Assembly: GCA_022846035.1 (NCBI GenBank)
Contig: AP025580.1
Span: 1,984,001-2,048,000, forward strand
DNA from: Christensenellaceae bacterium
GTDB taxonomy: Bacteria; Bacillota; Clostridia; Christensenellales; Christensenellaceae
Reading direction: 5' to 3'
Length of the DNA: 64,000 nucleotides
This document shows, piece after piece, positions 31,599 to 39,318 of the stretch. The position numbers and the translations under genes are program-made. Positions within the stretch are counted from its first letter, which is position 1. The number at the start of each line of letters is the position of its first letter. The notes beneath the pieces are model-generated. The model worked only from the letters and a program-made list of their open reading frames with translations. It did no database searches and was not told the origin of the DNA.

Positions 31599-33068
31599 AT
31601 GGAGACAAAGGAAACAAAGTTTTCATATGTATATAATCATCTGAAAGAACAAATTGTGAGCGGCCGGCTTGGTCCGGGAAGCCGGCTCCTTTCTTCCCGC
31701 CGGTTATGCGAAGAATTCCATGTCGGAATACGCACAATTACGGATGTACTAAATGCCCTGAAAGAGGATGGGTTTATTGAAATCCAGCCCCGCCGTGCAC
31801 CCGTCGTTTCTTTTACAAAGGAAAGTAGGGATAGTTCGTCGCCTGCGTTGGTAATATTGTCGCAGCGCGATCAGCTATTGCAGGTATATGAAACCATGGC
31901 AATGGTTATGCCTCCCCTCTTGGCGTTTTCATCGCGGGAATTCTCTTTGGAGTCGTTGCCCTGTTATGAACAATACCAAAAGGCCCTGCGTAAAAAGACG
32001 TCTGCTGGTAAATGGAGGCTGATTTCTTCTATTTATCATGCCGTCCTTGAAAACAGCGGCAATCCATTATTCTGCGATCTATATTCAAAATTTGAATTCT
32101 ATGGGCAGTTGGGATTTTTTGCGGACGAGTTGCCAAACTATACGGGAATATCGCTCCAAAATTACTTCTCCGGCGATTTTGACTATCTTGCCAACGTACT
32201 TGGCACGTCAGACATTACCAGAAAACATCGGCAATTAAAGGATATTTACCAAAAGGTTTATTCCAGCGTTTCCGACAGCCTAGCGCAGCTTGAAAATCTG
32301 TTTTCCGGTTCTCCGATCCCTGCCGGCAGGAATACAGGGTTTTCCTGGAATCCCGACCGAGGCCGTGATTATTATTATATGCGGATCGTTCAGGATCTGG
32401 AGAGCAAAATCGGCGCAGGCGTCTATCCATACGATTCCTTTCTTCCCCCTGAGGCGGAATTAGCCAAACAATACGGCGTTTCTGTCTCTACGGTCCGTAA
32501 AGCGTTATCCGTACTGGAGCAGCGTGGATTAAGCCGGACATTGAACGCAAAAGGAACACAGGTTTTAGTGCCGGACGACTCCGGCGTGCCGCGCAGATTG
32601 CAAAACAAAGAGATTCGCCATGCAATTATGAGGTATTTGTATTCGCTCCAATTCATGGCGCTGATCATCCGGCCGTCTGTGTTGCGTGCCGCGCCTTTTT
32701 TCCGTGACTCCGATATTGCTTCCCTCGATAAGAAATATGAATCCCAGGACGCTGTTTGGTTTGAAAATATTCTCAGTTGCTTGATCGAGCGTATGGATCT
32801 ACATCCTATGCGCGTTATTTTAACCGAGGCAAACAGGCTGACACATTGGGGCTATTACCTAACCCTTTACCCCCACAAAAACAAAGCCTATGATATTTTA
32901 AATCAACTGGGCCGCAGCGCATACCGGCATTTCCGTAATGATGACCTAGAGGGTTTGGCGAATGGTTTAGCGGATGGTTACTGTCATATTTTGAAAGCGG
33001 TGCAAAATTATATGATGGATAAATATCATTTTACAGAAGCTCTGGATGTCCAAATCCCCAGTGTGTGA
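31599..33068 (+). CDS. Regulator with two GntR-type winged helices (gntR1)
   Basis: The 489-residue protein has a GntR-type winged helix at residues about 8-70 (YNHLKEQIVSGRLGPGSRLL with the recognition helix IRTITDVLNALKEDGFI) and a second one at about 258-328 (LPPEAELAKQYGVSVSTVRK then ALSVLEQRGL). The parts between and after are helical with no known effector domain (no FCD, UTRA or aminotransferase motif). Ordinary GntR proteins have one such domain at the N-terminus. The gene is divergent from ibrAB and convergent with the hybrid kinase (6 bp apart). Its close relative lies at 35837. Confidence 0.86.
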   Translation: METKETKFSYVYNHLKEQIVSGRLGPGSRLLSSRRLCEEFHVGIRTITDVLNALKEDGFIEIQPRRAPVVSFTKESRDSSSPALVILSQRDQLLQVYETMAMVMPPLLAFSSREFSLESLPCYEQYQKALRKKTSAGKWRLISSIYHAVLENSGNPLFCDLYSKFEFYGQLGFFADELPNYTGISLQNYFSGDFDYLANVLGTSDITRKHRQLKDIYQKVYSSVSDSLAQLENLFSGSPIPAGRNTGFSWNPDRGRDYYYMRIVQDLESKIGAGVYPYDSFLPPEAELAKQYGVSVSTVRKALSVLEQRGLSRTLNAKGTQVLVPDDSGVPRRLQNKEIRHAIMRYLYSLQFMALIIRPSVLRAAPFFRDSDIASLDKKYESQDAVWFENILSCLIERMDLHPMRVILTEANRLTHWGYYLTLYPHKNKAYDILNQLGRSAYRHFRNDDLEGLANGLADGYCHILKAVQNYMMDKYHFTEALDVQIPSV

Positions 33069-33074
33069 CCACTG

Positions 33075-35615
33075 TCACCGTTTAAACGTATCTTTCAGCA
33101 ATCGCAGCATTTCCCGTATTTCAATAGGCTTCGCGATGTGCGCGTTCATCCCTGATTGCAGGCATTTTTTAATATCGTCCGAAAACGCGTCGGCCGTCAT
33201 GGCGATGATCGGCACGTCCGAGTCCGCCCGATCCATTGCGCGTATGCTCGCCGTCGCTTCGTATCCGGACATAACGGGCATCCTTATGTCCATCAGTATC
33301 GCATCAAAGTAACCGACAGGGGATTGCAGGAATTTTTCTACGCAGATGCGTCCGTTTTTTGCCCATTCCAGTTCTACCCCAAATTCGCGCAGCAACCCCT
33401 CGGCAATCTCCCAGTTCAATTCATTATCTTCCGCCACAAGAATCCGTTTTCCTTGAAGACCGCATTCTTCCCCTGCGAAATTTTCCACATCTTCACCAAC
33501 CACGTCCGTGAATGGCTTCAGTCCGTAAAACAAAGTCGATTTAAACAGTGGCTTTGAAATGAATCCGCAGATGCCCGCCTTTCTGGCCTCTTCCTCAATC
33601 TCTCCCCAATCATAGGCGGAAATGAGCAGGATCGGAATTGTCTCGTCTAGTTTCTCGCGTATCCTGCGCGCTGTTTCTACCCCGTTCATACCCGGCAGTT
33701 TCCAGTCAAGCAATATGATGCGGTAATCGTCGCCCACTTTATGCCGCTTATCCACCAGTTTGATTGCCGATTCTCCATCCAAGGTCCAATCTGCTTTCAT
33801 ACCGATGTCTTTCAATGATGATACCGCCGCCTTACAAAGATAAGCGTCATCATCCACAACCAATACATTCCATTCAGGCAGGACCATATCTATTTCCTGC
33901 ACGTCCGCTTTTTCAAGGTCTAATGCAACATGGAATTCGCTTCCCTTTCCGACCTCGCTCTTTACTTCAATAAATCCACCCATAGCGTCCACTATATATT
34001 TGGTAATTGCCATCCCCAGTCCGACTCCCTCGGTCCTGCGGACATGCGCATTGTTCTCGCGCGCAAATGAATCAAAAATTCTTCCTAAAAATTCCTGAGA
34101 CATCCCAATTCCACTGTCTTTTACCAAAATATGGACGCGTACATAATCGTCTCCTTTCACGGACGGCTCTTCGCAAAGCGATACCTCGATCAGTCCGCCG
34201 TTCGGCGTAAATTTAACTGCATTGGAAAGAAGATTCAACAATACTTGGTTAAGCCGTACGCTATCGCAGCAGACATTTTCAATGAATATATCCTGAATCA
34301 GTACACTAAATTTCTGTTCCTTTGCCCTGATCTGCGGTTGTATGATTCCAACGATATTATCCATTAGTTCTCGCAGAGAAACCTGATCCATATTGAGAGT
34401 CATTTTTCCGCTCTCAATTTTTGACATATCCAATACATCGTTGATCAATCCAAGCAAATGCTTACTGGATATGCTGATTTTCTTGAGGCAATTTTTTATC
34501 TGTTCCCGATCGTCTATTTTTGAGGCGGCGATTGCCGTCATACCTACGATGGCATTCATCGGCGTACGGATATCATGACTCATACTGGAAAGAAATTCAC
34601 TTTTAGCCTTGTTTGCACGCACAGCCTCCTGCCGCGCTTTATTCAGAGCATTGATTTGTTTATGAGATAATTGGTAATACTTTACAAACATGAAAATCAG
34701 CGCAAGTAATACAATCCCACATCCACCCAGCACAAAAAGGATCCATTGGTTACTCAAACCGTTTACTGCCTCGTTTAGTTTTCCAAAGGGCATTTCTGTT
34801 ATTAAGTACCATTCAGAATAAGGTAGATGCGTGCAGTATACCTGGAGTCTGCTATTGCCGAGGGAAAAAGCATGCGAATAATTTTCATTGCTATTGATCG
34901 CTCTCTGCAATTCCGATACATATTGTTCCGCATCCCTGTCCACCATACTTTCGGGACTCTCTTTGATTTTATCAAAGTAGTTCTCACCGTATTCATCATC
35001 CCGAATTACAAAGGATCCGTCGCGCCGAATGATATAAGAATTCACCAGGGAATCTTCTTCATCCAAGACAAGCATATCTTTAATATCATTATCCGGAAGT
35101 CCGGCCACCAGCGCCGTAGACATACCATTTTCCATAGGATATGCAGCCGAAACACCTAGCAGGATAATCTTATTCCCCTCTACATCCGTGCCAACGGCAA
35201 CCTTTTTGGCATCGGTATCCACCGATCTTAGCAAGGACTCCGGATTAACTGCCTGAACCGGCTCCCCATAAATTATTTCAGGCTCTCCGTCATTGGAATA
35301 AAGAGCTAAATATTCAAAGCCCCGCATTTTTCCATTATTGGCCAATTCATTTTTTATCTCTTGAACATCAGCGTTTTGATCGGCCGGCGTTTCTGCCACA
35401 AGTGCATCGGCCTTGCTCAGATAAGAATCCAAAGCGGTTTCAAAATGTTTAGATATCCGCTCGTTTATATTTGACATATAAATTGTGCCGACCTCATTGA
35501 TGGTCTTTTCACTCTGGCGGTTCATATAGACCGCTAAAAATGCAAAAATAAAGACACATAAGGCTGATATCATGACTATACTAACTATAAGAAACCGCGT
35601 TATTTTTTTCTTCAT
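33075..35615 (-). CDS. Hybrid sensor histidine kinase with two receiver domains
   Basis: The 846-residue protein has an N-terminal membrane helix (about 7-29), an extracellular dCache-type sensor (about 35-280), a second membrane helix (about 290-313), a HisKA domain with the phospho-acceptor in SSMSHDIRTP (H near 346), a HATPase domain (about 450-575) with DSGIGM and EGVGLGMAITK, and two receivers (about 590-705 with LLDWKLPGMNG; about 725-845 with LMDIRMPVMSG). There is no output domain, so phosphate or binding state must pass to another protein. It is divergent from gntR2 with an operator between them, which links it to the dual-GntR regulon. Confidence 0.92.
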   Translation of the reverse strand: MKKKITRFLIVSIVMISALCVFIFAFLAVYMNRQSEKTINEVGTIYMSNINERISKHFETALDSYLSKADALVAETPADQNADVQEIKNELANNGKMRGFEYLALYSNDGEPEIIYGEPVQAVNPESLLRSVDTDAKKVAVGTDVEGNKIILLGVSAAYPMENGMSTALVAGLPDNDIKDMLVLDEEDSLVNSYIIRRDGSFVIRDDEYGENYFDKIKESPESMVDRDAEQYVSELQRAINSNENYSHAFSLGNSRLQVYCTHLPYSEWYLITEMPFGKLNEAVNGLSNQWILFVLGGCGIVLLALIFMFVKYYQLSHKQINALNKARQEAVRANKAKSEFLSSMSHDIRTPMNAIVGMTAIAASKIDDREQIKNCLKKISISSKHLLGLINDVLDMSKIESGKMTLNMDQVSLRELMDNIVGIIQPQIRAKEQKFSVLIQDIFIENVCCDSVRLNQVLLNLLSNAVKFTPNGGLIEVSLCEEPSVKGDDYVRVHILVKDSGIGMSQEFLGRIFDSFARENNAHVRRTEGVGLGMAITKYIVDAMGGFIEVKSEVGKGSEFHVALDLEKADVQEIDMVLPEWNVLVVDDDAYLCKAAVSSLKDIGMKADWTLDGESAIKLVDKRHKVGDDYRIILLDWKLPGMNGVETARRIREKLDETIPILLISAYDWGEIEEEARKAGICGFISKPLFKSTLFYGLKPFTDVVGEDVENFAGEECGLQGKRILVAEDNELNWEIAEGLLREFGVELEWAKNGRICVEKFLQSPVGYFDAILMDIRMPVMSGYEATASIRAMDRADSDVPIIAMTADAFSDDIKKCLQSGMNAHIAKPIEIREMLRLLKDTFKR

Positions 35616-35724
35616 TGTACCGTGATCACTCTTTACCGAGAGCTTAAATAGGTTGTTGCTTAGGTTTCTGCTCTTTTGTACTGCTCTTTGATTTTAATAC
35701 ACTTTTAGCGGTAAATGCGTTATT

Positions 35725-35753
35725 ATTTTATTATAAGGGGGTGTTTATTGCAA
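35725..35753 (-). promoter_or_regulatory. Candidate promoter of the hybrid kinase
   Basis: On the minus strand, -35 TTGCAA (complement of 35748-35753), a 17-bp spacer and -10 TAAAAT (complement of 35725-35730). Four bases separate the -35 box from operator site 3. A TATAAT also occurs in the spacer at a poor distance, so the assignment is less certain than for the other promoters. Confidence 0.55.
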
Positions 35754-35757
35754 TATA

Positions 35758-35781
35758 CTATTTGCTTACATATGCAAATAG
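35758..35781. promoter_or_regulatory. 24-bp operator between hybrid kinase and gntR2 (site 3)
   Basis: Left half CTATTTGCTTAC and right half ATATGCAAATAG form a palindrome with two central mismatched pairs. It matches site 1 at 20 of 24 positions by eye and is placed midway between two divergent promoters, exactly like site 2. Confidence 0.8.
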
Positions 35782-35785
35782 CTTA

Positions 35786-35814
35786 TTTACGGGTATAGAT
35801 GTAAAATATATAAT
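35786..35814 (+). promoter_or_regulatory. Promoter of gntR2
   Basis: TTTACG (35786-35791), 17 bp and a perfect TATAAT (35809-35814). The -35 box is poor and lies four bases after operator site 3. GGGGAG is placed before ATG 35837. Confidence 0.7.
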
Positions 35815-35836
35815 GTATCATTAGGGGAGATTTCTA

Positions 35837-37327
35837 ATGGAGCAGCAGAAAACACGTTACTCTTTCGTATATGAAAATCTTAAAAATAGAATCCTCAGCG
35901 GTCAGGTCCTTCCTGGTAACCATTTGCCCTCTTCCTTGAGGCTGTGTGATGAATTTAATGTTGGTTTGCCAACAGTCAGGAATGCGCTTAATTCACTGAA
36001 AGATGAAGGTTTTATTGAAATCCACCCACGCTGCGCCCCAATTGTGCGCCGGTGTAATGAAGCGGACTTTTTTCAGGGCTCAGAACTTTCGGTTTTGCAG
36101 CAACGTGATCATTTATTACAAATTCATCAAACTTTCGCTCTGATTCTTCCGCCCATTATGTCCTTTTCTTCCCATGGCCATAATATAGAGACGTTGCCCC
36201 ATTACAATGATGCTGCAAAAATCGCAGTGAGTGAAAAAAAGAGCGGCAAATGGCGGATTATGTCGGACTTGGGTCATGACGTTTTAAAATGCAGCGGCAA
36301 TCCCCTGTTCAACGACTTATTCACAATTTATCTTCAGAATGGAGCTTTCGGCTATTTTACGGAGGGCTGCTCTTTCTTTCGGGATCGTTTTCTTCAGGGC
36401 GTCCCCACAGTTTCCGATCGCCTGATTGAAATATTGAAAAGCGACGATCCAACCTATAAAATCAACCAGTTTACAGAGGTTTACGAGTGGTTAAGCGATG
36501 CTGTCCTTGCTACGATCAAGCATTTGGAAGCGGAATGCTCCGAGCTTCCGTTACAGTCCGTATCTGATTTTACCTGGGATACGATTCGCGGGCATAACTA
36601 TTGCTACAGCCGGATCATAAGGGACATTATAAACAAGATCGGCCTGAATGAATATCCTGTTGGGACATTTTTACCTTCCGAGGCCAAATTATCCAAACAG
36701 TATGATGTATCGATCTCTACCATCCGGCGGACTTTATCTCAGTTGGAAGAATTAGGCTACAGCCGCACATTAAACGGAAGAGGAACGATTGTTCTGGTTC
36801 CGGATCATTCGAATATTACGGCAGCATTGCAGAATCAGGCTTTACGGCGGCAAGCGCTGCATTATCTCCACACCATACAACTGATGGTCCTGATTATTCG
36901 TCCCTCTGCTTTGAGGGCAGCCAAAAACTTACAACCTGAGGATTTAAAAATTTTAGCCGCTCATGCTCAAAAACCCGGGACTATACTGATTTCACATATT
37001 TTCGATATTCTATTAAAACGGCTCGACCTTGTTCCCCTGCGTACTATTTTGGCAGAAGCAGGCAGACTCACAGAATGGGGTTATTGCCTTTCCCTGTCTC
37101 CGGACAAAAAGTATTCACTCTACCTGCTCAACAAAAAAGGAATGCAGGCTTATCATAACCTGTCTAACAATAATTTGAAAGCATTCGCTATGAATCTGGA
37201 AGATTGTTATCGCCAGCTACTAAGATTGGTTCGCAAATTTGTAGTTGATCAATGCCATTTTAACGGAGCTCTCGCCGTTCGCATTCCCGATAAGAGATAT
37301 GTGCCCACACAAACAATTCTGAAGTAA
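35837..37327 (+). CDS. Regulator with two GntR-type winged helices (gntR2)
   Basis: The 496-residue protein is a full-length paralogue of gntR1. The first winged helix covers about 8-70 (YENLKNRILSGQVLPGNHLP; VRNALNSLKDEGFIEIHPRC), the second about 260-330 (LPSEAKLSKQYDVSISTIRR then TLSQLEELGYSRTLNGRG). The segment LIIRPSALRAA after the second domain is almost identical in both proteins, so this C-terminal part is likely important for oligomerisation or partner contact. Two such regulators with near-identical sites upstream suggest cross-regulation or heterodimers (inference). Confidence 0.86.
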   Translation: MEQQKTRYSFVYENLKNRILSGQVLPGNHLPSSLRLCDEFNVGLPTVRNALNSLKDEGFIEIHPRCAPIVRRCNEADFFQGSELSVLQQRDHLLQIHQTFALILPPIMSFSSHGHNIETLPHYNDAAKIAVSEKKSGKWRIMSDLGHDVLKCSGNPLFNDLFTIYLQNGAFGYFTEGCSFFRDRFLQGVPTVSDRLIEILKSDDPTYKINQFTEVYEWLSDAVLATIKHLEAECSELPLQSVSDFTWDTIRGHNYCYSRIIRDIINKIGLNEYPVGTFLPSEAKLSKQYDVSISTIRRTLSQLEELGYSRTLNGRGTIVLVPDHSNITAALQNQALRRQALHYLHTIQLMVLIIRPSALRAAKNLQPEDLKILAAHAQKPGTILISHIFDILLKRLDLVPLRTILAEAGRLTEWGYCLSLSPDKKYSLYLLNKKGMQAYHNLSNNNLKAFAMNLEDCYRQLLRLVRKFVVDQCHFNGALAVRIPDKRYVPTQTILK

Positions 37328-37355
37328 TATAAAGCGGGATACCTGCCCTTATTGC

Positions 37356-37385
37356 AAAAAAGCCTATGATGAAAATCATAGGCTT
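37356..37385. terminator. Terminator between gntR2 and histidine kinase (bidirectional)
   Basis: AAGCCTATGAT-GAAA-ATCATAGGCTT (37360-37385) is a perfect 11-bp stem. On the minus strand it is followed by a run of T, so it ends the M13/two-component transcript well. In the plus direction it can serve gntR2. It directly follows the 5S-derived scar at 37393-37411, so it may be the original terminator of an rRNA gene. Confidence 0.8.
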
Positions 37386-37392
37386 GTTAACC

Positions 37393-37411
37393 GCTACCAA
37401 TCCTCCCACAC
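37393..37411 (-). repeat. 19-nt scar identical to the 3' part of 5S rRNA
   Basis: GCTACCAATCCTCCCACAC is identical to 42406-42424 inside the complete 5S gene and in the same orientation. It lies eight bases after the stop of the histidine kinase gene and is followed by a terminator hairpin. It therefore looks like a displaced 5S 3' end. Together with the complete 5S gene it brackets the two-component and M13 genes. Confidence 0.75.
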
Positions 37412-37419
37412 GGATCCGA

Positions 37420-38544
37420 TTATAAATAAACCACAAACACCGTTTCGCTTCCCTCTTTACTTTCCACTTCAATTGCTCCATTGTGCCGATCCAAAATCAT
37501 TTTTACAACAGATAATCCGAGTCCGGATCCCGGTATATGCTGGGAGCGCGACGGATCGGCGCGGTAAAACGGTTCGAAAATGTGCCGCAGCGCTTCACTT
37601 CCTATACCGATGCCCGTATCTTCTATTCGGATGCTGGCACGTCCTGCCCGCTGCTCCAGTGTAACTGTAACCGCCCCGCCCGGGCGGTTATATTTGATGG
37701 CATTTTCTATCAGGTTATAAAAGGTACGGTAAAGAAGGCTGGAATTTCCATTTACAACTATATCTTGCTCTCCCGCAAAAGACAGCTTGATTCCGCTTTC
37801 TTTTGCTTTTACAGATAATTCCCGCACCACCTGGTTCAGCAGTGGACGCAGATTCACCCTATCGTTAATAGAAATAGCATTCAGGTTTGCCAGCGCGAGC
37901 AAACCATCCACTGTTTTGATGATCCGTTCGAGGCTCTCCTTTGTATCCTGCATGAATTCCCGGTAGTCCGTTTCCTGTGGGCAAGGGTTCATTTCCAGTA
38001 CCTGTAAGGAGGATTTGATGACCGCAAGTGGTGTTTTCAATTCATGCGCCGCGTTTGACGCGAAGCTTTTCTGCATCAGAAATGCATCCTCAAGGCGGTC
38101 CAGCATATGGTTAAAAGATTCCGTAAGCGCCAGCACCTCTCCCTGTGCACCAGGAAACTCCAATCGGCCATTCAGGTTTCGGTCGTCCACCTCCCCGACA
38201 GAATCCGTGAGTTCCTTCAGCGGTTTCATTACCCGTCCGGCAGCCCAGTATGTGAGCGCAAGTGCAGCCGCAACGATCAGCAGGAACCCCATCAACGTCT
38301 GGTTGGAAAACTTTCGGGACGCATCCCCATAGATTTCGTTTGCACCTGTAATCGGCAAGCCTGCCACATCTTCACCCACTATCGCAGGGTCTGTCTCCGC
38401 AAGCCCTTGCTCTACCAAAACGGCATAATCGCCATAGTAGATATTCGCCGCAAACAATGAATTCGCTGTCAAAAATATACAGGCTGCCGCCAGGATAACG
38501 CCTACGATCATTGTGATCCGGACCTGCAATGTCCACTTTTTCAT
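37420..38544 (-). CDS. Sensor histidine kinase
   Basis: The 374-residue product has two membrane helices (about 10-32 and 85-107) around a small extracellular sensor, a HAMP-like linker (about 108-160), HisKA with SNAAHELKTPLAV (H near 167) and HATPase (about 260-374) with N-box NLIENAIKYNRPGG, IEDTGIGIG and GSGLGLSVVKMI. It is a classical EnvZ/CutS-type kinase. The start overlaps the response regulator stop by ATGA. It is the second gene of the pair and probably acts on the regulator at 38541. Confidence 0.92.
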   Translation of the reverse strand: MKKWTLQVRITMIVGVILAAACIFLTANSLFAANIYYGDYAVLVEQGLAETDPAIVGEDVAGLPITGANEIYGDASRKFSNQTLMGFLLIVAAALALTYWAAGRVMKPLKELTDSVGEVDDRNLNGRLEFPGAQGEVLALTESFNHMLDRLEDAFLMQKSFASNAAHELKTPLAVIKSSLQVLEMNPCPQETDYREFMQDTKESLERIIKTVDGLLALANLNAISINDRVNLRPLLNQVVRELSVKAKESGIKLSFAGEQDIVVNGNSSLLYRTFYNLIENAIKYNRPGGAVTVTLEQRAGRASIRIEDTGIGIGSEALRHIFEPFYRADPSRSQHIPGSGLGLSVVKMILDRHNGAIEVESKEGSETVFVVYL

Positions 38545-39224
38545 ACTTGTACCTCCGGGTTTTGAATAAGATAGCCTTGCCCCCGCCGGGTAACGATATA
38601 TTCTCCCGCGCCTGCGTTCTCCAGCTTTTTGCGCAGGGAATGGATATGGAAACGAAATGAATTGGAGAACAGATCCGTCTCACTGTCCCACGCATGCTCG
38701 ATCAGCTCTTCCGCGCTCACAACGCGTCCTATATGAGTGAGCAGATATTCCAGCAGCGCATATTCCTTCCGTGTCAACGCGATTTCCGCTTCTCCGCAAT
38801 ACACCTGCCGCGCAGCGGTATCCATACGCAGCTTTCCACAGCGCAGCACCGTATCGCGCGTTGAAAAATCCCTGCGCAGCAGGCTGCGGATACGCGCTTC
38901 CAGCTCCGCAAATTCAAACGGTTTGGTCAGATAGTCGTTACTGCCGCCGTCAAGGCCACTGATCTTGTCGTCGAGGGAATTGCGCGCGGATAAAATCAGG
39001 ATACGAAAATCCTCGTTGTGCGCGCGGATACGCCGCAGCACTTCCATACCGTCGATCTTTGGTAAATTCAGGTCAAGGATCATCAGGTCGTATTCGTTGA
39101 TATCATATAGATAAAGCGCTTCTTCACCGTCATAAGCGCAATCCACTGCGTAGCCCAGCATGCCAAGGCCTTTTGCAACCAATTTGGACAGTCGCATTTC
39201 ATCTTCAACCAGCAAAATTTTCAT
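38541..39224 (-). CDS. OmpR-family response regulator
   Basis: The 227-residue product has a receiver (about 1-118; acidic D8/E9, phospho-acceptor D51 in ILDLNLPKIDG, conserved K near 102 in DYLTKPFEF) and an OmpR/PhoB winged helix (about 130-222, ending VRRGQGYLIQ-like TRRGQGYLIQ). GGGAGG precedes the ATG. It is co-transcribed with the kinase. The M13 peptidase gene lies just upstream in the same direction and may be a target (inference from proximity). Confidence 0.93.
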   Translation of the reverse strand: MKILLVEDEMRLSKLVAKGLGMLGYAVDCAYDGEEALYLYDINEYDLMILDLNLPKIDGMEVLRRIRAHNEDFRILILSARNSLDDKISGLDGGSNDYLTKPFEFAELEARIRSLLRRDFSTRDTVLRCGKLRMDTAARQVYCGEAEIALTRKEYALLEYLLTHIGRVVSAEELIEHAWDSETDLFSNSFRFHIHSLRKKLENAGAGEYIVTRRGQGYLIQNPEVQV

Positions 39225-39247
39225 GTACTTTCCTCCCGCTTTCTTTT

Positions 39248-39276
39248 AGGGTAATGGCCTCACCGCCGCTTGTCAA
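39248..39276 (-). promoter_or_regulatory. Promoter of the response regulator/kinase pair
   Basis: On the minus strand, a perfect -35 TTGACA (complement of 39271-39276), a 17-bp spacer and -10 TACCCT (complement of 39248-39253) stand 23 bp ahead of the start codon. The pair therefore can be transcribed independently of the M13 gene. Confidence 0.65.
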
Positions 39277-39318
39277 CTGCAAAGGGCCGGCAAATATGCC
39301 GACGCTTCCGCCCATTGT

